From Setomelanomma holmii (Eukaryota > Ascomycota > Dothideomycetes > Pleosporales > Phaeosphaeriaceae), in the NCBI GenBank assembly GCA_010015745.1, contig ML978155.1:186001-250000 (forward strand): a stretch of 64,000 nucleotides of DNA, in the 5' to 3' direction. A program made the translations under genes and the position numbers. Positions 10,138-20,720 of this stretch are shown one piece after another. How positions within the stretch are numbered: the stretch's first letter is position 1; every line of letters starts with the position of its first letter. A model generated the notes under the pieces. It searched no databases. It had not been told where the DNA came from and saw only the letters and a list, made by a program, of their open reading frames with translations.

Positions 10138-11386
10138 TTACTTGACGAATGTGTTGACCGGTAGGCGATACACATCAATCGTCCAGTACGGTCGCCTTGT
10201 GCCTTCCCAGTTCTTCTTATCGTGCAGACCTGTGGGGACATCAATATTCTCCCAAGTGGTATCGAAGCCAGCTTCGTAAAGATCCATCTCGGCAACCTGT
10301 AGCTTGTCAACGATATGCTCACTCATCTGGTAGAAGGCGGAACTATACCTTCGTGTAAACGTCATAGCAGATCTGCCTATCCGCACCAAGGCCGTTATAC
10401 CAACCAAACTTGCCTTTAGGAGCAAGCAGTGCAACAACATACTCAGCAAAGAACTCCTTCAGGGCACCGTAATCCTCCGCGAAGGTGTCATAGTAGATTC
10501 CATCAAGCACAACCCCCTGCTCGATCAACCTCGGCAGAACATCTTGCCATCGGCCTTCGTGAATGTACACGTTAGGCTTATCGTACCAGCCCTGCTCACG
10601 TAGTCTTTTGTGTACCTGAGGATGCGCCTCGACGATGTGATGCTCAGCCGGATCATGCGTTTGGATCGCCGTGTCGACGATACCCATCCCGTGTCCAACG
10701 TTCATGACCTTGAGTCCAGACTTAGGGATCAAAGTCTCGGCATGTCGTTGCATAATTTGCGTCTCCCAGTCCATCATGACCGCGTTGTCGCTCTCGTCCA
10801 GTAAGATACCCTCCTTGTACCTTAGCTCGCTCTTAAGGTATGCATGGTTGTCTAGCGACACATCGTCAAGAACAGGGTCATGTATAACTTCTGGGATCTC
10901 TTTGACCTCCTTTTCGGATACCTTCTGTTTCTTAGCTGCGGGTTGCTTCTCCGTTATTTCGTCCTCGACTTCTGGCTCCTCAGCTAAGTCGTCGCCCAAA
11001 CCTAGGGCTGCCATTTTCGCGAACAACATCTCAGCGCGAACTCCGGCTTCGACCATAATGTCGTAGATCTTCTTCTGGCCAAGACGTAGAGCGATGCATC
11101 CTGGTGTTTCGTCGGCTTCGTTCAAGTCATTCCAAATAGCACCGTTTTGCAGCAACAGCTCGACTGTTTGAACAGCATCATCTCCCGCCTCCTTCCCGTT
11201 CTCTACCTTTCCGCATGACGCAATTGCTGCGTGCAGTGGTGATGTTGCGACCGTTGCTGTGGGATCCTGGACGTTGGCGGAGCCTTCTTTCAGCAAAATC
11301 TTCAGCGCAGGGACATCGTGACGCTCTGCGGCACTGATGATACGCTTGGCAAGAAGAATATCTTCCTCTGTTGCTTGTTCGGTCAT
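10138..11386 (-). CDS. RMT2: protein arginine N-methyltransferase 2 (delta-N-methyltransferase)
   Basis: Two exons, 11386-10349 and 10296-10138; the 52-nt intron (GTATAG...CTACAG) is in phase 0; 398 residues, the usual size. RMT2 methylates the internal (delta) guanidino nitrogen of arginine, with ribosomal protein L12 as the known yeast substrate. The N-terminal 120 residues are ankyrin-like (PLHAAIASCG, ETPGCIALRLG). An acidic/KKQK linker follows, then the SAM-dependent methyltransferase fold with VMNVGHGMGI (SAM loop), HHIVEAHPQVHKRL, the LDGIYYDTFAEDY acidic motif and FGWYNGLGADRQICYDVY. The C-terminal exon supplies VAEMDLYEAGFDTTW and the conserved YWTIDVYRLP. The splice is fixed by the fit between YTK and VAEMDL. 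Nuclear/cytosolic. Confidence 0.93.
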
Positions 11387-11562
11387 TTCGAATTGGTCTT
11401 AAGTTTGTGCAGACTTTGTGCAGCGAAGTCTGTGGGGTAGCAACTTTTCTGCAAGGATTGAACGATAAGATAAGCGAGCTCTAGTCTCTCACTGCTGTTA
11501 CCTCTTGTGGTTAGGCTCGAGGCCACAAAAATGTGTATCTACAGACCTAGTCCCTTTGCCAA

Positions 11563-12974
11563 TCACGATTGAAGTCCAGAATTCCCCCTTTGCCCATTGC
11601 TTGAATGCCTGGATGCTCCACAGCGCCCTGTGTACGTCATCGCCCAATGTTCGCTAGCCAATGTTTCCCTTGCTGTCGTTGCTTTCGGCTCCGCCACGTC
11701 TTTCTCGTCGAAATTGAACCACATCCCATCTATTCTCCTGCTAATGCCCGGTAACCAGATCGGTGTTGTTGGTACAAATGTAGACTTGACATGGTTCAGC
11801 AGCGGACCTACCCACTCGGCTTGACTGTTGTGCAGTCGGTTGCGAGTGTATCTGGTGGTCTGACACAATCGCCAACAGACCGGCGCGACAACTTGCGGCA
11901 TAAACTGCTCGCAAATACCTCTCCAACACTGGAGTAAGCCCGGAAAGTCTGTGTTGGTAAGGATAGGATGCTCTTTCGATCCACGTAATGCAATGCGGCA
12001 ATTTGTCATCTTCTGCCACGCTTCGTAGCTCGTCTTGAAGACGTTGATGTGCTGCAATTGCTCCTCGGCCTCTTGCTGAGTGAAAAAGTTGCACTTCCTG
12101 TTCAGAAGCCGCTGAACATCATCGCGGATCATTAGTATGAAGCGCTTGACCACCTAGGCCTTTTCTTCATCGTTGAAAATATTGGTTCTGAGTACGCCTC
12201 CTTTTGCGCCGTCTGGAATGTCTTCCCAAAGCTGAATTGCTAACGACGCAAGCACGACAATTTGTCTCTGGGTACTGGTGTTGCGGAAGCACATGTTCAG
12301 CATGACCGTGCCCCGGGCGTTCAAGATGACCATCATGTCCTCACTCTCAGTCAAGACGTGGGCAACGGGTGAATTTGGTGGCGGGTGCTTCCGATTCTTC
12401 GGCTTCGGGGCCACGACTCTGCGTATGCAGTCGATCGTTTTCGTCTTGCGGGCTTCCTTCCTCGAAGGGCTGCTGAGGCTTCAGCTAGTATTCAGAGGGC
12501 CATGCAATCGTAACAAGACCTCAGAATAGCTTCAATGTTTGGCACATCGAATGCAACGGTGTCGATGCCATAAATCTTGTTGAGTATCCGCTTCAACCTT
12601 TCCCGCATGGGCAGGCAGGGTGCAGATAGCAAAAGCATCAAGTCGTGCTTGAGATCTCCGTTGGCGGATATGACAGGGCGGCTTGGATCGTCGGCTAAGT
12701 TAGGATACCAGCTCGTGGCGGGCTGAGGACGTCTTTGGCCCTCAGCCTGAGCAGTGAGTTCGCACAGCTCATCAAATTGTTCAAGGATCTCGAAGCGTGT
12801 CTTCAAGTACGTTATCTGTGCATCCTGTGTAGCCTGTTCTGAGTCCTCGCGCTGAAAGAGATTGGCGACAGGGCCTATACGGCGCAGCAGACTGGTGACC
12901 GAAGCAACGCTCGCGCGACTGGCCGTGGTGAGGAAGCTGGCAGGTGTAATGTTCCTGTTGCGGACTGGAGCCAT
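11563..12974 (-). pseudogene. unrecognised gene with an in-frame TAG (nonsense or mini-intron)
   Basis: Exon 1 is 12974-12520. A 47- or 50-nt intron (GTCTTG...CTCAG/CAGCAG, both phase 2) leads to 12472 or 12469, then one frame runs to a stop at 11563, about 454 codons. That frame contains TAG at 12156-12154, between EEKA and VVKRFILMIRDD, with protein-like sequence on both sides. Two readings are possible. A 42-nt in-frame intron (12195-12154, GTACTC to GCCTAG) would remove the stop, but its branch site is poor. Otherwise a nonsense change (for example CAG to TAG) has inactivated the gene. The protein is helical and charged (QREDSEQATQDAQITYLK; IALRGSKEHPILTNTDF), with no recognised domain. 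Confidence 0.55.
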
Positions 12975-13685
12975 CGTGAGCTAAAAGCTGCAGCGAACGA
13001 GTTGGCTTTGTAGCGATAGTGATGTGCGTCTGTGTAATATGAACCAGGAAACCAGATGGCGATAAGCGATAGAATTGGGTCAAGAGGATATGCGATGTCG
13101 AGTGGGTCTGCATAGACGGCGGAGTGAGTGCGCCTCTGCTCCGGAAAGACCTCGTGGCATCTCTCGCACTTGCCTGCAGACCGGTTTCACTACGATCAAT
13201 TCCAGAAAGAGTGTCTGAAACCGCCAGGAGCGCGTAGATCCAATGATGAGATTGATGAACCTCTTGTCATTCGCCATACATCCGAGCTGTCATCCGCGGA
13301 TCGAGTGTATCGTGTTTTGAGATGACAAAAGCTGTGTGGTGACAGAAGCAGGGACATAGGTTCAATGCATGTGGCACCATGTTATAATTGGGTTGGCAAC
13401 AGTGACTCTGTGGAAAGAGCTATACGATAGTTCTGGGTGCTAAGAATGTTGACAATTGAAATAAGCTACATCAAACGATGTGCACTAACGCCTACATGCC
13501 CAGATGTCGACTTGTAAATGGCTATATCGCCCATATAAGTGGATGATTCCACACGGGAAGACTTCTATCCAGAGCGTCAGACAACGGTAGAACGAAAGAA
13601 ACCCCACTGGAGCGCCGTCTCAATGCACAAATGCTTGAGCTCTTGATGGTGTTACATATATACACCCTCCTTCCTCGGTGGTGCT
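12975..13685. other. 711-base spacer without a recognised gene
   Basis: Lies between the promoter of the minus-strand gene to the left and the 3' end of the GH76 gene. Short frames on both strands show no domain or splice support. Confidence 0.4.
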
Positions 13686-15137
13686 CTATGAAACCATCCA
13701 CCAGGCACCAACAAGAATAGCAACCAGGACGAGCAGCGTCAGGATACTGGCACCAGCCTTGTCACCGGTGGTGATCGAGTTGAAGGTGATGGGTGTGTTT
13801 GGAACGTTGGAACCGGCATTAGGGTTGCTAGTCGAGATACCTCCCCTCTCTTGTGTGGCAGGACCAGCCACCTGCGGGTAGAGAAGAGCTTGCACCACCT
13901 CCATGGCAGCCATCTGTTCACCAACACCGAAGCTCCCGTCGTTCTTGCCATTGTCAACCCAGCGAAGACCGCAGGATGTCTGGTTAGCACCAGCATTGCA
14001 CTGCTTGGCAGCAGCCTGGGCCGATGCCTTCAAGAGGGGATCGATGAGATCGCGAGTCCAGGGAGCGATCAGAGCGGTGTATCCCATCCATCGGGCCAGG
14101 TAGGCTTTGAACGATCGCTGATCAACATCACACTTGCCATTGTTCTCGCATGCAACCTCGATCATGACGTTGTCGTTGAAGAAGACGCTGGCGGCATCGA
14201 TGACGCCCTTCAACCTGCCTTTCCAGAGATCGTTCTGAGTCTATAGCAAGTCAACAAAACCACCTTCTCAAGCGATAGAGGTGTGTACTTACCACATTCC
14301 ACATGGCCGCCGCACCTGCCATGTGCACGCCGGCATTGTAAGTCCACTGGATGCGATTGATGTCAGAGCAGTTCTTCTTGTCGTCGGTACCGTCATAGTA
14401 GTGGTAGTCGTCGCTCATGAGCCCTACGGCAAGCTCCCACTCCCACGCTCTCTCTGCCCAGTTGGCGTAGGTGTCATTACCGAGGTACTTGTACAGACGT
14501 GAGGCGATGTTGAAAAAGCACCCGTTCGAAATGGTGTTCTTGTAGTTGTATCCATTGTTGAAGGTAAAGATCTGCCACTTCAATCCTCCGCCACAGGTTG
14601 CGTTATCCCAGCGGTCCTTCTGAGTGTTGAAGACGGCTTGCGCCAGCGAAAGCCATGACGGCTTTCCGTTGCCGAGATCCGGTAGCTTGTTCTCCGCAGC
14701 AGACATGGCTGCCATTCCCCAAAAGGCCTGGTCGTCGTTTCCGAGCGTCTTGGTCTGGTTAGGAGGCATGAAGGCATTGTAATCTCCGATCTGGTGCTCC
14801 ATGGCTTGTGTGGTGATCTTGTTGTACTGGTCATCGCCAGTGTAGTACCAGTAGTCGATGTAGGCATTGAACATGGCACCACATTCCCACCAGTAGTATG
14901 GGTCTGGCAAATTGCCAGGTGTGTCGCCAATTCGGTCGCCAGTGTAGTAGGATCGTAGGTTAACGGAGAGCGTCTTCGCGGCATTCTTGATCGACGCTGC
15001 GCATGTTAGTGATGATGCGACGCGCGGCGGGGCACTCATATCCTACCTGTGTTGGTAATGTCCAAGTCAATTGCGCTTGCACCGGACAAGAGGAGACTCG
15101 AGGCGCCCAAGGCCCCAAGGGTAGAGGTGAACTTCAT
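13686..15137 (-). CDS. GPI-anchored GH76 alpha-1,6-mannan endomannosidase, Dfg5/Dcw1 type
   Basis: Three exons, 15137-15047, 14996-14293 and 14240-13686; introns of 50 nt (CACTAAC branch) and 52 nt; 449 residues. A signal peptide (about 1-22, ending SGASA) starts the protein. The GH76 fold follows, with DPYYWWECGAMFNAYIDYW, the paired catalytic aspartates in LGNDDQAFWG (118-119) and IQWTYNAGVHMAGAAAMWN. The C-terminus carries a Ser/Asn-rich linker and a hydrophobic tail (ASILTLLVLVAILVGAWWMV) typical of a GPI signal. Dfg5/Dcw1 proteins act outside the plasma membrane and are thought to cut GPI mannans and link cell-wall proteins to glucan. N-glycosylation sequons are frequent. The start is set by the signal peptide and the nearby TATA. 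Confidence 0.93.
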
Positions 15138-16264
15138 GATGTGAATTGGGGAGCCAGGGTATATATAAAGGCGGGAGTTAAGCGAATGCGCTCAGGGTCA
15201 AGCACCGGGCCTGATGACGTAGTATCGCGCAACGTGAAGAGTAGAGCGTATGTAGTGTGCGACTATGCTGCCAGCTACAGCGACGGTGGTTGCGGGGTGT
15301 TGTGAAGGGTGTCGCAATGGTTGACGTATGGTCTGAAACGAGCGACTGGTCCAGGGAAGGAGCGCCCGGTGAAGACGGACGACGGGTGAGGGCGATTATG
15401 AGGAGCGACCCGGTACAACGAGCGTGTGCAGGGGCGGTAGGGTCACGGTGAAGGTAGTGGAAGAGACGCAGGAGGGTCAGTTGCTCATGAGTTCAGGAGA
15501 GGCGACCGAAACATAGGCGGATCCTCTGGTCGCCAGGCTAGAGCAGCGCTTGGCGCCATCACCAAAGCGGTGCTGCAAACGGGCATTGGCTGTGTTACAA
15601 AAGCCACATGAAGCAGTTCCTAGCTCAGGCACGGGGCACTCGCTGTATTCTATGCACGCATTGATTTTCAATACCAAAGACTTGCTGCATCTTCTGTCGC
15701 AAAGCGTCTGCGTGCCACTGGAATCTCTGGCTGCGCTGAAAAGACAGCCTGTGGCACTCGAGGATACGGCTGGGCGATTACGAAGCCGGGCCAATGATCT
15801 AAATTGGGCCGTCTTTGTTGCCCAGAAGCCACGCCAGCTCGCAAGGAAGTCCACCCGTGCGCATTGTCGTAATGCTGGGGCGTTGCTAGGGCTCTGGCTT
15901 GTCACGTGTTTTGCCATGGCTTAGACAGTAGACATCTTTCCACGCCGCAACGACTGAATAAATGCTGTGATATACGCAACAATAGCAGAACAAATCTGAA
16001 TCTTGTCACTTTATTGTTGCACGCCGCTACATTCACGGGCCGACTCTTTGGGCGGTTTCACGCCGATTTTCAGCCTCAGCGCTCAAACGAAGCTGACACA
16101 CATTCAAGTTGGGAAGCTCGTTCGCCATCTAGCCCAGCGTTCCCTCACCACATCACCTACTCATCCGCAAACTCCCACCATCGCCTCTACCACATCCACC
16201 TCACGCACACCGTAACACCTTTCGCACACCACAAGCACATTCTCGAACACATTACTTCATCGCC
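15138..16264. other. divergent promoter region, GH76 / synaptobrevin
   Basis: 1.1 kb between two divergent genes. The right-hand 250 bases are rich in CACC/TCACC pyrimidine tracts, as expected for the leader of a strongly expressed housekeeping gene. No convincing gene. Confidence 0.5.
15159..15170 (-). promoter_or_regulatory. TATA box of the GH76 gene
   Basis: CTTTATATATAC read on the minus strand, about 25 bases before the ATG, which implies a very short leader or a downstream transcription start. Confidence 0.5.
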
Positions 16265-16942
16265 ATGGCCGACCGCGAGCAGCCGTACGACCCATACATT
16301 CCCGCAGGCGGTGCTGGCGGCCAGCAGGGCGCCCAGGGCCAAAATGGCAACCACCGCACCGCAGCACTCCAGGCGGTATGTCTCCAAATCTCTTGAGCAC
16401 GCATTGCGCAGCGTCGCAGTGGCTTTTGCAGCTCGCCATAGCAGTTGCAGGGCAGATTGACAGAGCTGAAGGCGCACGTCGCCGACAGCAGTACAGCGAC
16501 CTTCACACTCATGTCTGCGCTCTCTGTACCAGACATCTGTATACCTTAGAAGCTACGGCATTGCGAAAGACCTGCAATACGCGCTGCGACTCTCTCTCTG
16601 CTGCCTGTTCATTTGTGACCTCATTTGCTGACTCACGCATCAGGAAATCGACAGCACCGTCGGAATCATGCGGGACAACATCAACAAGGTCTCTGAGCGA
16701 GGAGCCCGCCTAGACTCCCTTCAGGACAAGACCGACAATCTCGCCGTCTCTGCCCAGGGCTTCCGAAGGGGCGCCAACCGCGTGCGCAAGCAGATGTGGT
16801 GGAAGGACATGAAGATGCGCATGTGCCTCATTGTCGGCATCATCATCCTGCTCGTTGTCATTATTGTCCCTTCAGGTGAGTCGCTATCTCGTGTGGCAGC
16901 AAGATAATCTGCTAATACTGCGCAGTCGTTGCTACGAGATAA
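16265..16942 (+). CDS. SNC1: synaptobrevin-type v-SNARE
   Basis: Three exons, 16265-16375, 16644-16875 and 16926-16942; 119 residues. A Gly/Gln-rich N-terminus is followed by the R-SNARE motif: LQA-EIDSTVGIMRDNINK across the first splice, then ERGARLDSLQDKTDNLA with the central layer Arg in ERGARLDSL. The GANRVRKQMWWKDMKMRM juxtamembrane stretch precedes a C-terminal helix (CLIVGIIILLVVIIVPSVVA). The last splice adds only VVATR. Snc proteins sit on secretory and recycling vesicles and pair with plasma-membrane t-SNAREs. The first intron is 268 nt, five times the local norm; the exon fit across it is exact for the family. Confidence 0.93.
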
Positions 16943-17982
16943 ATGATCACACACCCACTATCACGATACATACCCCATATTAATTGCGCGGAGAGTGGAA
17001 GTTGCATAGCCACCATGGGGACGGGGAGGCGGCTACGAGTTGCACTGTGTTCGACGACACTGGTTCGTGCGGGATTCACGTCTATGGCGAATTGGGAACG
17101 ATGTTATGGATCCCCTTCTTGTCTTTCTTTGCATTCCAACGGTCACCCTGCAGCGACTGGACACGCTCTGGAGTCTGCGCACCGGAACGACTCTGCCTTA
17201 GCGACGATACTGTAACAGCCTCCTTCAGGCATGGCAGTTAGACGAACAATGGAGCTATATCCTGGCTTGCGTTATGTGGAATGATGTTTCTTGTTTATAG
17301 CCCAATTGCACTTGTCAATCTCACTTCAACATACAGTATGACGTGTGTTCCAGTTATTTTGGGCCTTTCTAAGTGGGCCTGCTGCATATGGCCGCATACG
17401 CAGAACTGTGATCTTCAAGCTCACGAACAGCTCAGCATTTGCAGTGCAGGGCACCACGCATACTGTTCCACTCACACACCTCAACCATATGCGGGCGTCA
17501 CCAGTAGCACATGCACAATATGAAAATCTAGCTCTTGGTAGTGAAAAACACGCATGGATCATTCGAACCTGCGGTACTTCTCGTGTAATGCGCCGAGATA
17601 TCCAGGATAGATTTTCCATGCAGCAAACACGAGGCTTGTGACATCTCAACATGGCATTCTTGGAGTCATACGAAGCCCAGTAACTCGATCTGATAACAGG
17701 CAGAACTGAGATTTCAGGCAAAGAAATTTCACGAGAGGGACGCATACCAAGGCCAATCACGCGGCGGTTCCCCGGACAAGCGTAGGGATTGTCGTGCCAC
17801 ATGCGGGACCGAATGCTGGAGGGCTGCGTTATCGGCGAAGCGAATTTTGTAGCTTGAGCGTCATTTCTGTTTATCGTGGGTGACTGCAGTCTTCTTTCTT
17901 GATCTGCACCCTCGACTGCAATTTCGCCGCCTGAACTCCCTCGAGCAAGTTTGCCAGTGTCCCGCCGGCAAGACAATCCACC
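16943..17982. other. 1.0-kb intergenic region before ARG5,6
   Basis: Contains the 3' end of the synaptobrevin gene and the promoter of ARG5,6. No gene recognised on either strand. Confidence 0.5.
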
Positions 17983-20720
17983 ATGCAGGGCGTTGTACGT
18001 GCTGGTGCTCGTGTGGCAGCACGCTCATCCCGCCAGATCCTCGCAGCTTCTGCACCTTCGCGATCCTTCCCACGAGCCCTCGCCGCGAGCCACACCCCGA
18101 GCCGCCTGTATACCTCGTCTGGCGATGGCAAGAAATCATCCATATACGCCGCCTTCCTCAACCTGCTCGCAAGCGCAAGCTCCCGCCGCGAAGTCGACCA
18201 GTACCTTGGCCAGTTCCGCTCAGTGTCACCGCACCAGTTCGCCGTGGTGAAGGTGGGGGGAGCTATTCTCACAGACCATCTTCAAGAGCTATGCTTCGCC
18301 CTACAGCAGCTCCATGCCATTGGACTGTATCCAATCATCGTCCATGGCGCAGGGCCGCAGATGAATCAGCTGCTGCTGGACTCAGGCGTGGAGCCAGACT
18401 TTATCGATGGCATACGGGTCACAGATAAGAAGACACTGGGAATTGCGCGCAAGCTGTTCCTGGAGGCAAACATGGACCTGGTCATGACTCTGAAGAGGGA
18501 TTGGGGTGTCCCCGCCCGGCCCATTACTGCTGGTGCGCTGCAGGCAGACTACCTGGACAAGGAGAAGTGGAAGTACGTCGGCAAGATCAACAAGATCAAC
18601 CCACGGCCGATCATGGATGCGCTCGAGAACAACGAGTTGCCCATCCTGTGCTCCATGGCCGAGACTGTGGACGGTCAGATCTTGAACGTCAATGCTGACG
18701 TGGTTGCGGCAGCTCTGGCGCGCGAGTTTGAGCCTTTGAAGGTCATATACCTGTCTGAGAAGGGCGGGCTGTTCAACGCAGAGACTGGCAAGCTGATCTC
18801 CCACATCAACTTGGAGGGCGAGTACGATACCTATATGAAGCAGCCGTGGGTTAGGTACGGCACCAAGCTCAAGATCGTAGAGGCAAAGAACCTGCTCGAC
18901 GGACTACCACGCACATCGAGTGTCGCCATTACGCACCCACAGAACCTCGGAAAAGAACTCTTCACACATACCGGAGGCGGCACACTGATCCGTAATGGCG
19001 GCAGTGTCAAGGAGGTCTCCAAGTTTGAGGACCTTGACATTAGTGCCTTGACAGAGGCTTTGGCTAGGGAACGTGGAGGTGCTGAGGCCACAGATGGTGT
19101 GTCGAAATATCTTGGGAATCTAAAGGATCGTTCCTTTGAGGTTTTCACCGACGATGCGATGGGCGTTGTGGCTGTTGTCTACCCACCAGCCAAGGATGGC
19201 GAATTTGCTCAGCTTACGACCTTTTCCACTACCAAGGAAGCATTCCGCACCAACGTGAGCGACCTCGTCTTCGAGCGCATCAAGCAAAAGTACCCGAAGC
19301 TTTACTGGATAGTCGACAGCCAAGAGCAGAATTTGGTGAAGTGGCATCTCGAGAAGACTGATGGCTTCCTCCGCCGCGACAAGGAGATCTTCTGCTGGTG
19401 GGGCACAGCCGAGTCGAAGGAGATCTTTTCACTACTCGAGAACTACTCGAAGCAGGGTCGCACTATGCTCAAGGACAGCCTAGACACAACGTTCAGGCGG
19501 GCTGCAGATTTCGCAGCAAGCCTCAAGCAAGGCCAGCAGGTTCGAGCATACTCCACAGCGGCTGGTACCAGACCCATGGCACAATCGTCAAGACCAACCA
19601 CTCGGCGAGCCAAGATGACTTCAGCAACGTCCCGCGGCTTCGCTACAACGGCGTCGCGATCAGAAGATACCACCAACCCCAATCCACCGTACGGCATCAA
19701 GTTCAAGAGCAAGGACTGGCCATCGAAGGTCGCCTTGATCGGCGCACGAGGATACACAGGACAAGCGCTGATTGAGTTGATCAACAAGCACCCAAACATG
19801 GATCTACGGCACGTGTCGTCTCGTGAGCTTGCTGGTAAGAAGCTGGAAGGTTACACGAAGCGCAACATCACGTACGAGAACCTGTCACCCGAAGACGTGA
19901 AGCGAATGGCAGAGAAGGGCGAGGTCGACTGCTGGGTTATGGCCCTGCCCAACGGTGTTTGCAACCCATTCGTAGACGCGATCAACGAGGCAGGAAAGTC
20001 GGATGCCGTCATCGTTGACCTCAGTGCCGACTACCGCTTCGACGATAGCTGGACATATGGTCTTCCCGAGACTGTCGATCGCCGGAAGCTCGCCGACGCC
20101 AAGCGGATAGCAAACCCGGGGTGCTACGCAACTGCTGCTCAGCTCGGTATTGCGCCTCTGAAAGACTTCATCGGCGGACAGCCGACCGTGTTTGGAGTCT
20201 CTGGCTACTCAGGGGCTGGCACAAAGCCAAGCCCGAAGAACGATGTCGCAAATTTGACCAACAACCTCATTCCATACAGCTTAGTAGACCATGTCCACGA
20301 GAAGGAGATCTCGCGGCAGCTTGGCCTTGATGTGGCATTCATCCCGCACGTTGCGGTGTGGTTCCAGGGTATTCATGTAAGCAAAACATTCCTCGATACA
20401 CATCAAACAATACTGACTTCAAATAGCATACCATCTCCATTCCTCTCAACCGTACAATGACCTCGCGCGACATCCGAAACATCTACCAAGACCGGTACGC
20501 TGGCGAGAAACTCGTCAAGATCACGGGTGAATCACCGCTCGTGAAGAACATCTCCGGCAAGCACGGTGTCGAGATTGGTGGCTTCGCCGTACACAGCTCT
20601 GGCAAGCGTGTTGTCGTCAACGCAACCATTGACAACTTGCTCAAGGGTGCGGCGACACAGTGTTTGCAGAATATGAACTTGGCGCTTGGCTATGGCGAGT
20701 ATGATGGCATTCCATATTAG
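17983..20720 (+). CDS. ARG5,6: bifunctional acetylglutamate kinase / N-acetyl-gamma-glutamyl-phosphate reductase
   Basis: Two exons, 17983-20376 and 20427-20720; the 50-nt intron (GTAAGC, TACTGAC, AATAG) is in phase 0; 895 residues. It carries out steps 2 and 3 of arginine/ornithine synthesis in the mitochondrial matrix. In order: an Arg/Ser/Ala-rich targeting presequence; the kinase (AVVKVGGAIL, PIIVHGAGPQ, LNVNADVVAAALA; about 80-340); a GNAT-like regulatory domain (about 350-500); a second basic linker of about 50 residues with likely processing signals; then the reductase (VALIGARGYTGQ at about 582, catalytic Cys in NPGCYATAAQ at about 713, FIPHVAVWFQGIH-HTISIPL spanning the splice). The polyprotein is normally cleaved into two enzymes, and the basic linker is the expected site. 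The kinase is the arginine feedback target. Confidence 0.96.

Noticed and set aside
15477..15924. Overlapping frames of 124-146 codons on both strands
   Set aside because: Neither strand shows a recognisable motif; the area is the GH76/synaptobrevin promoter.
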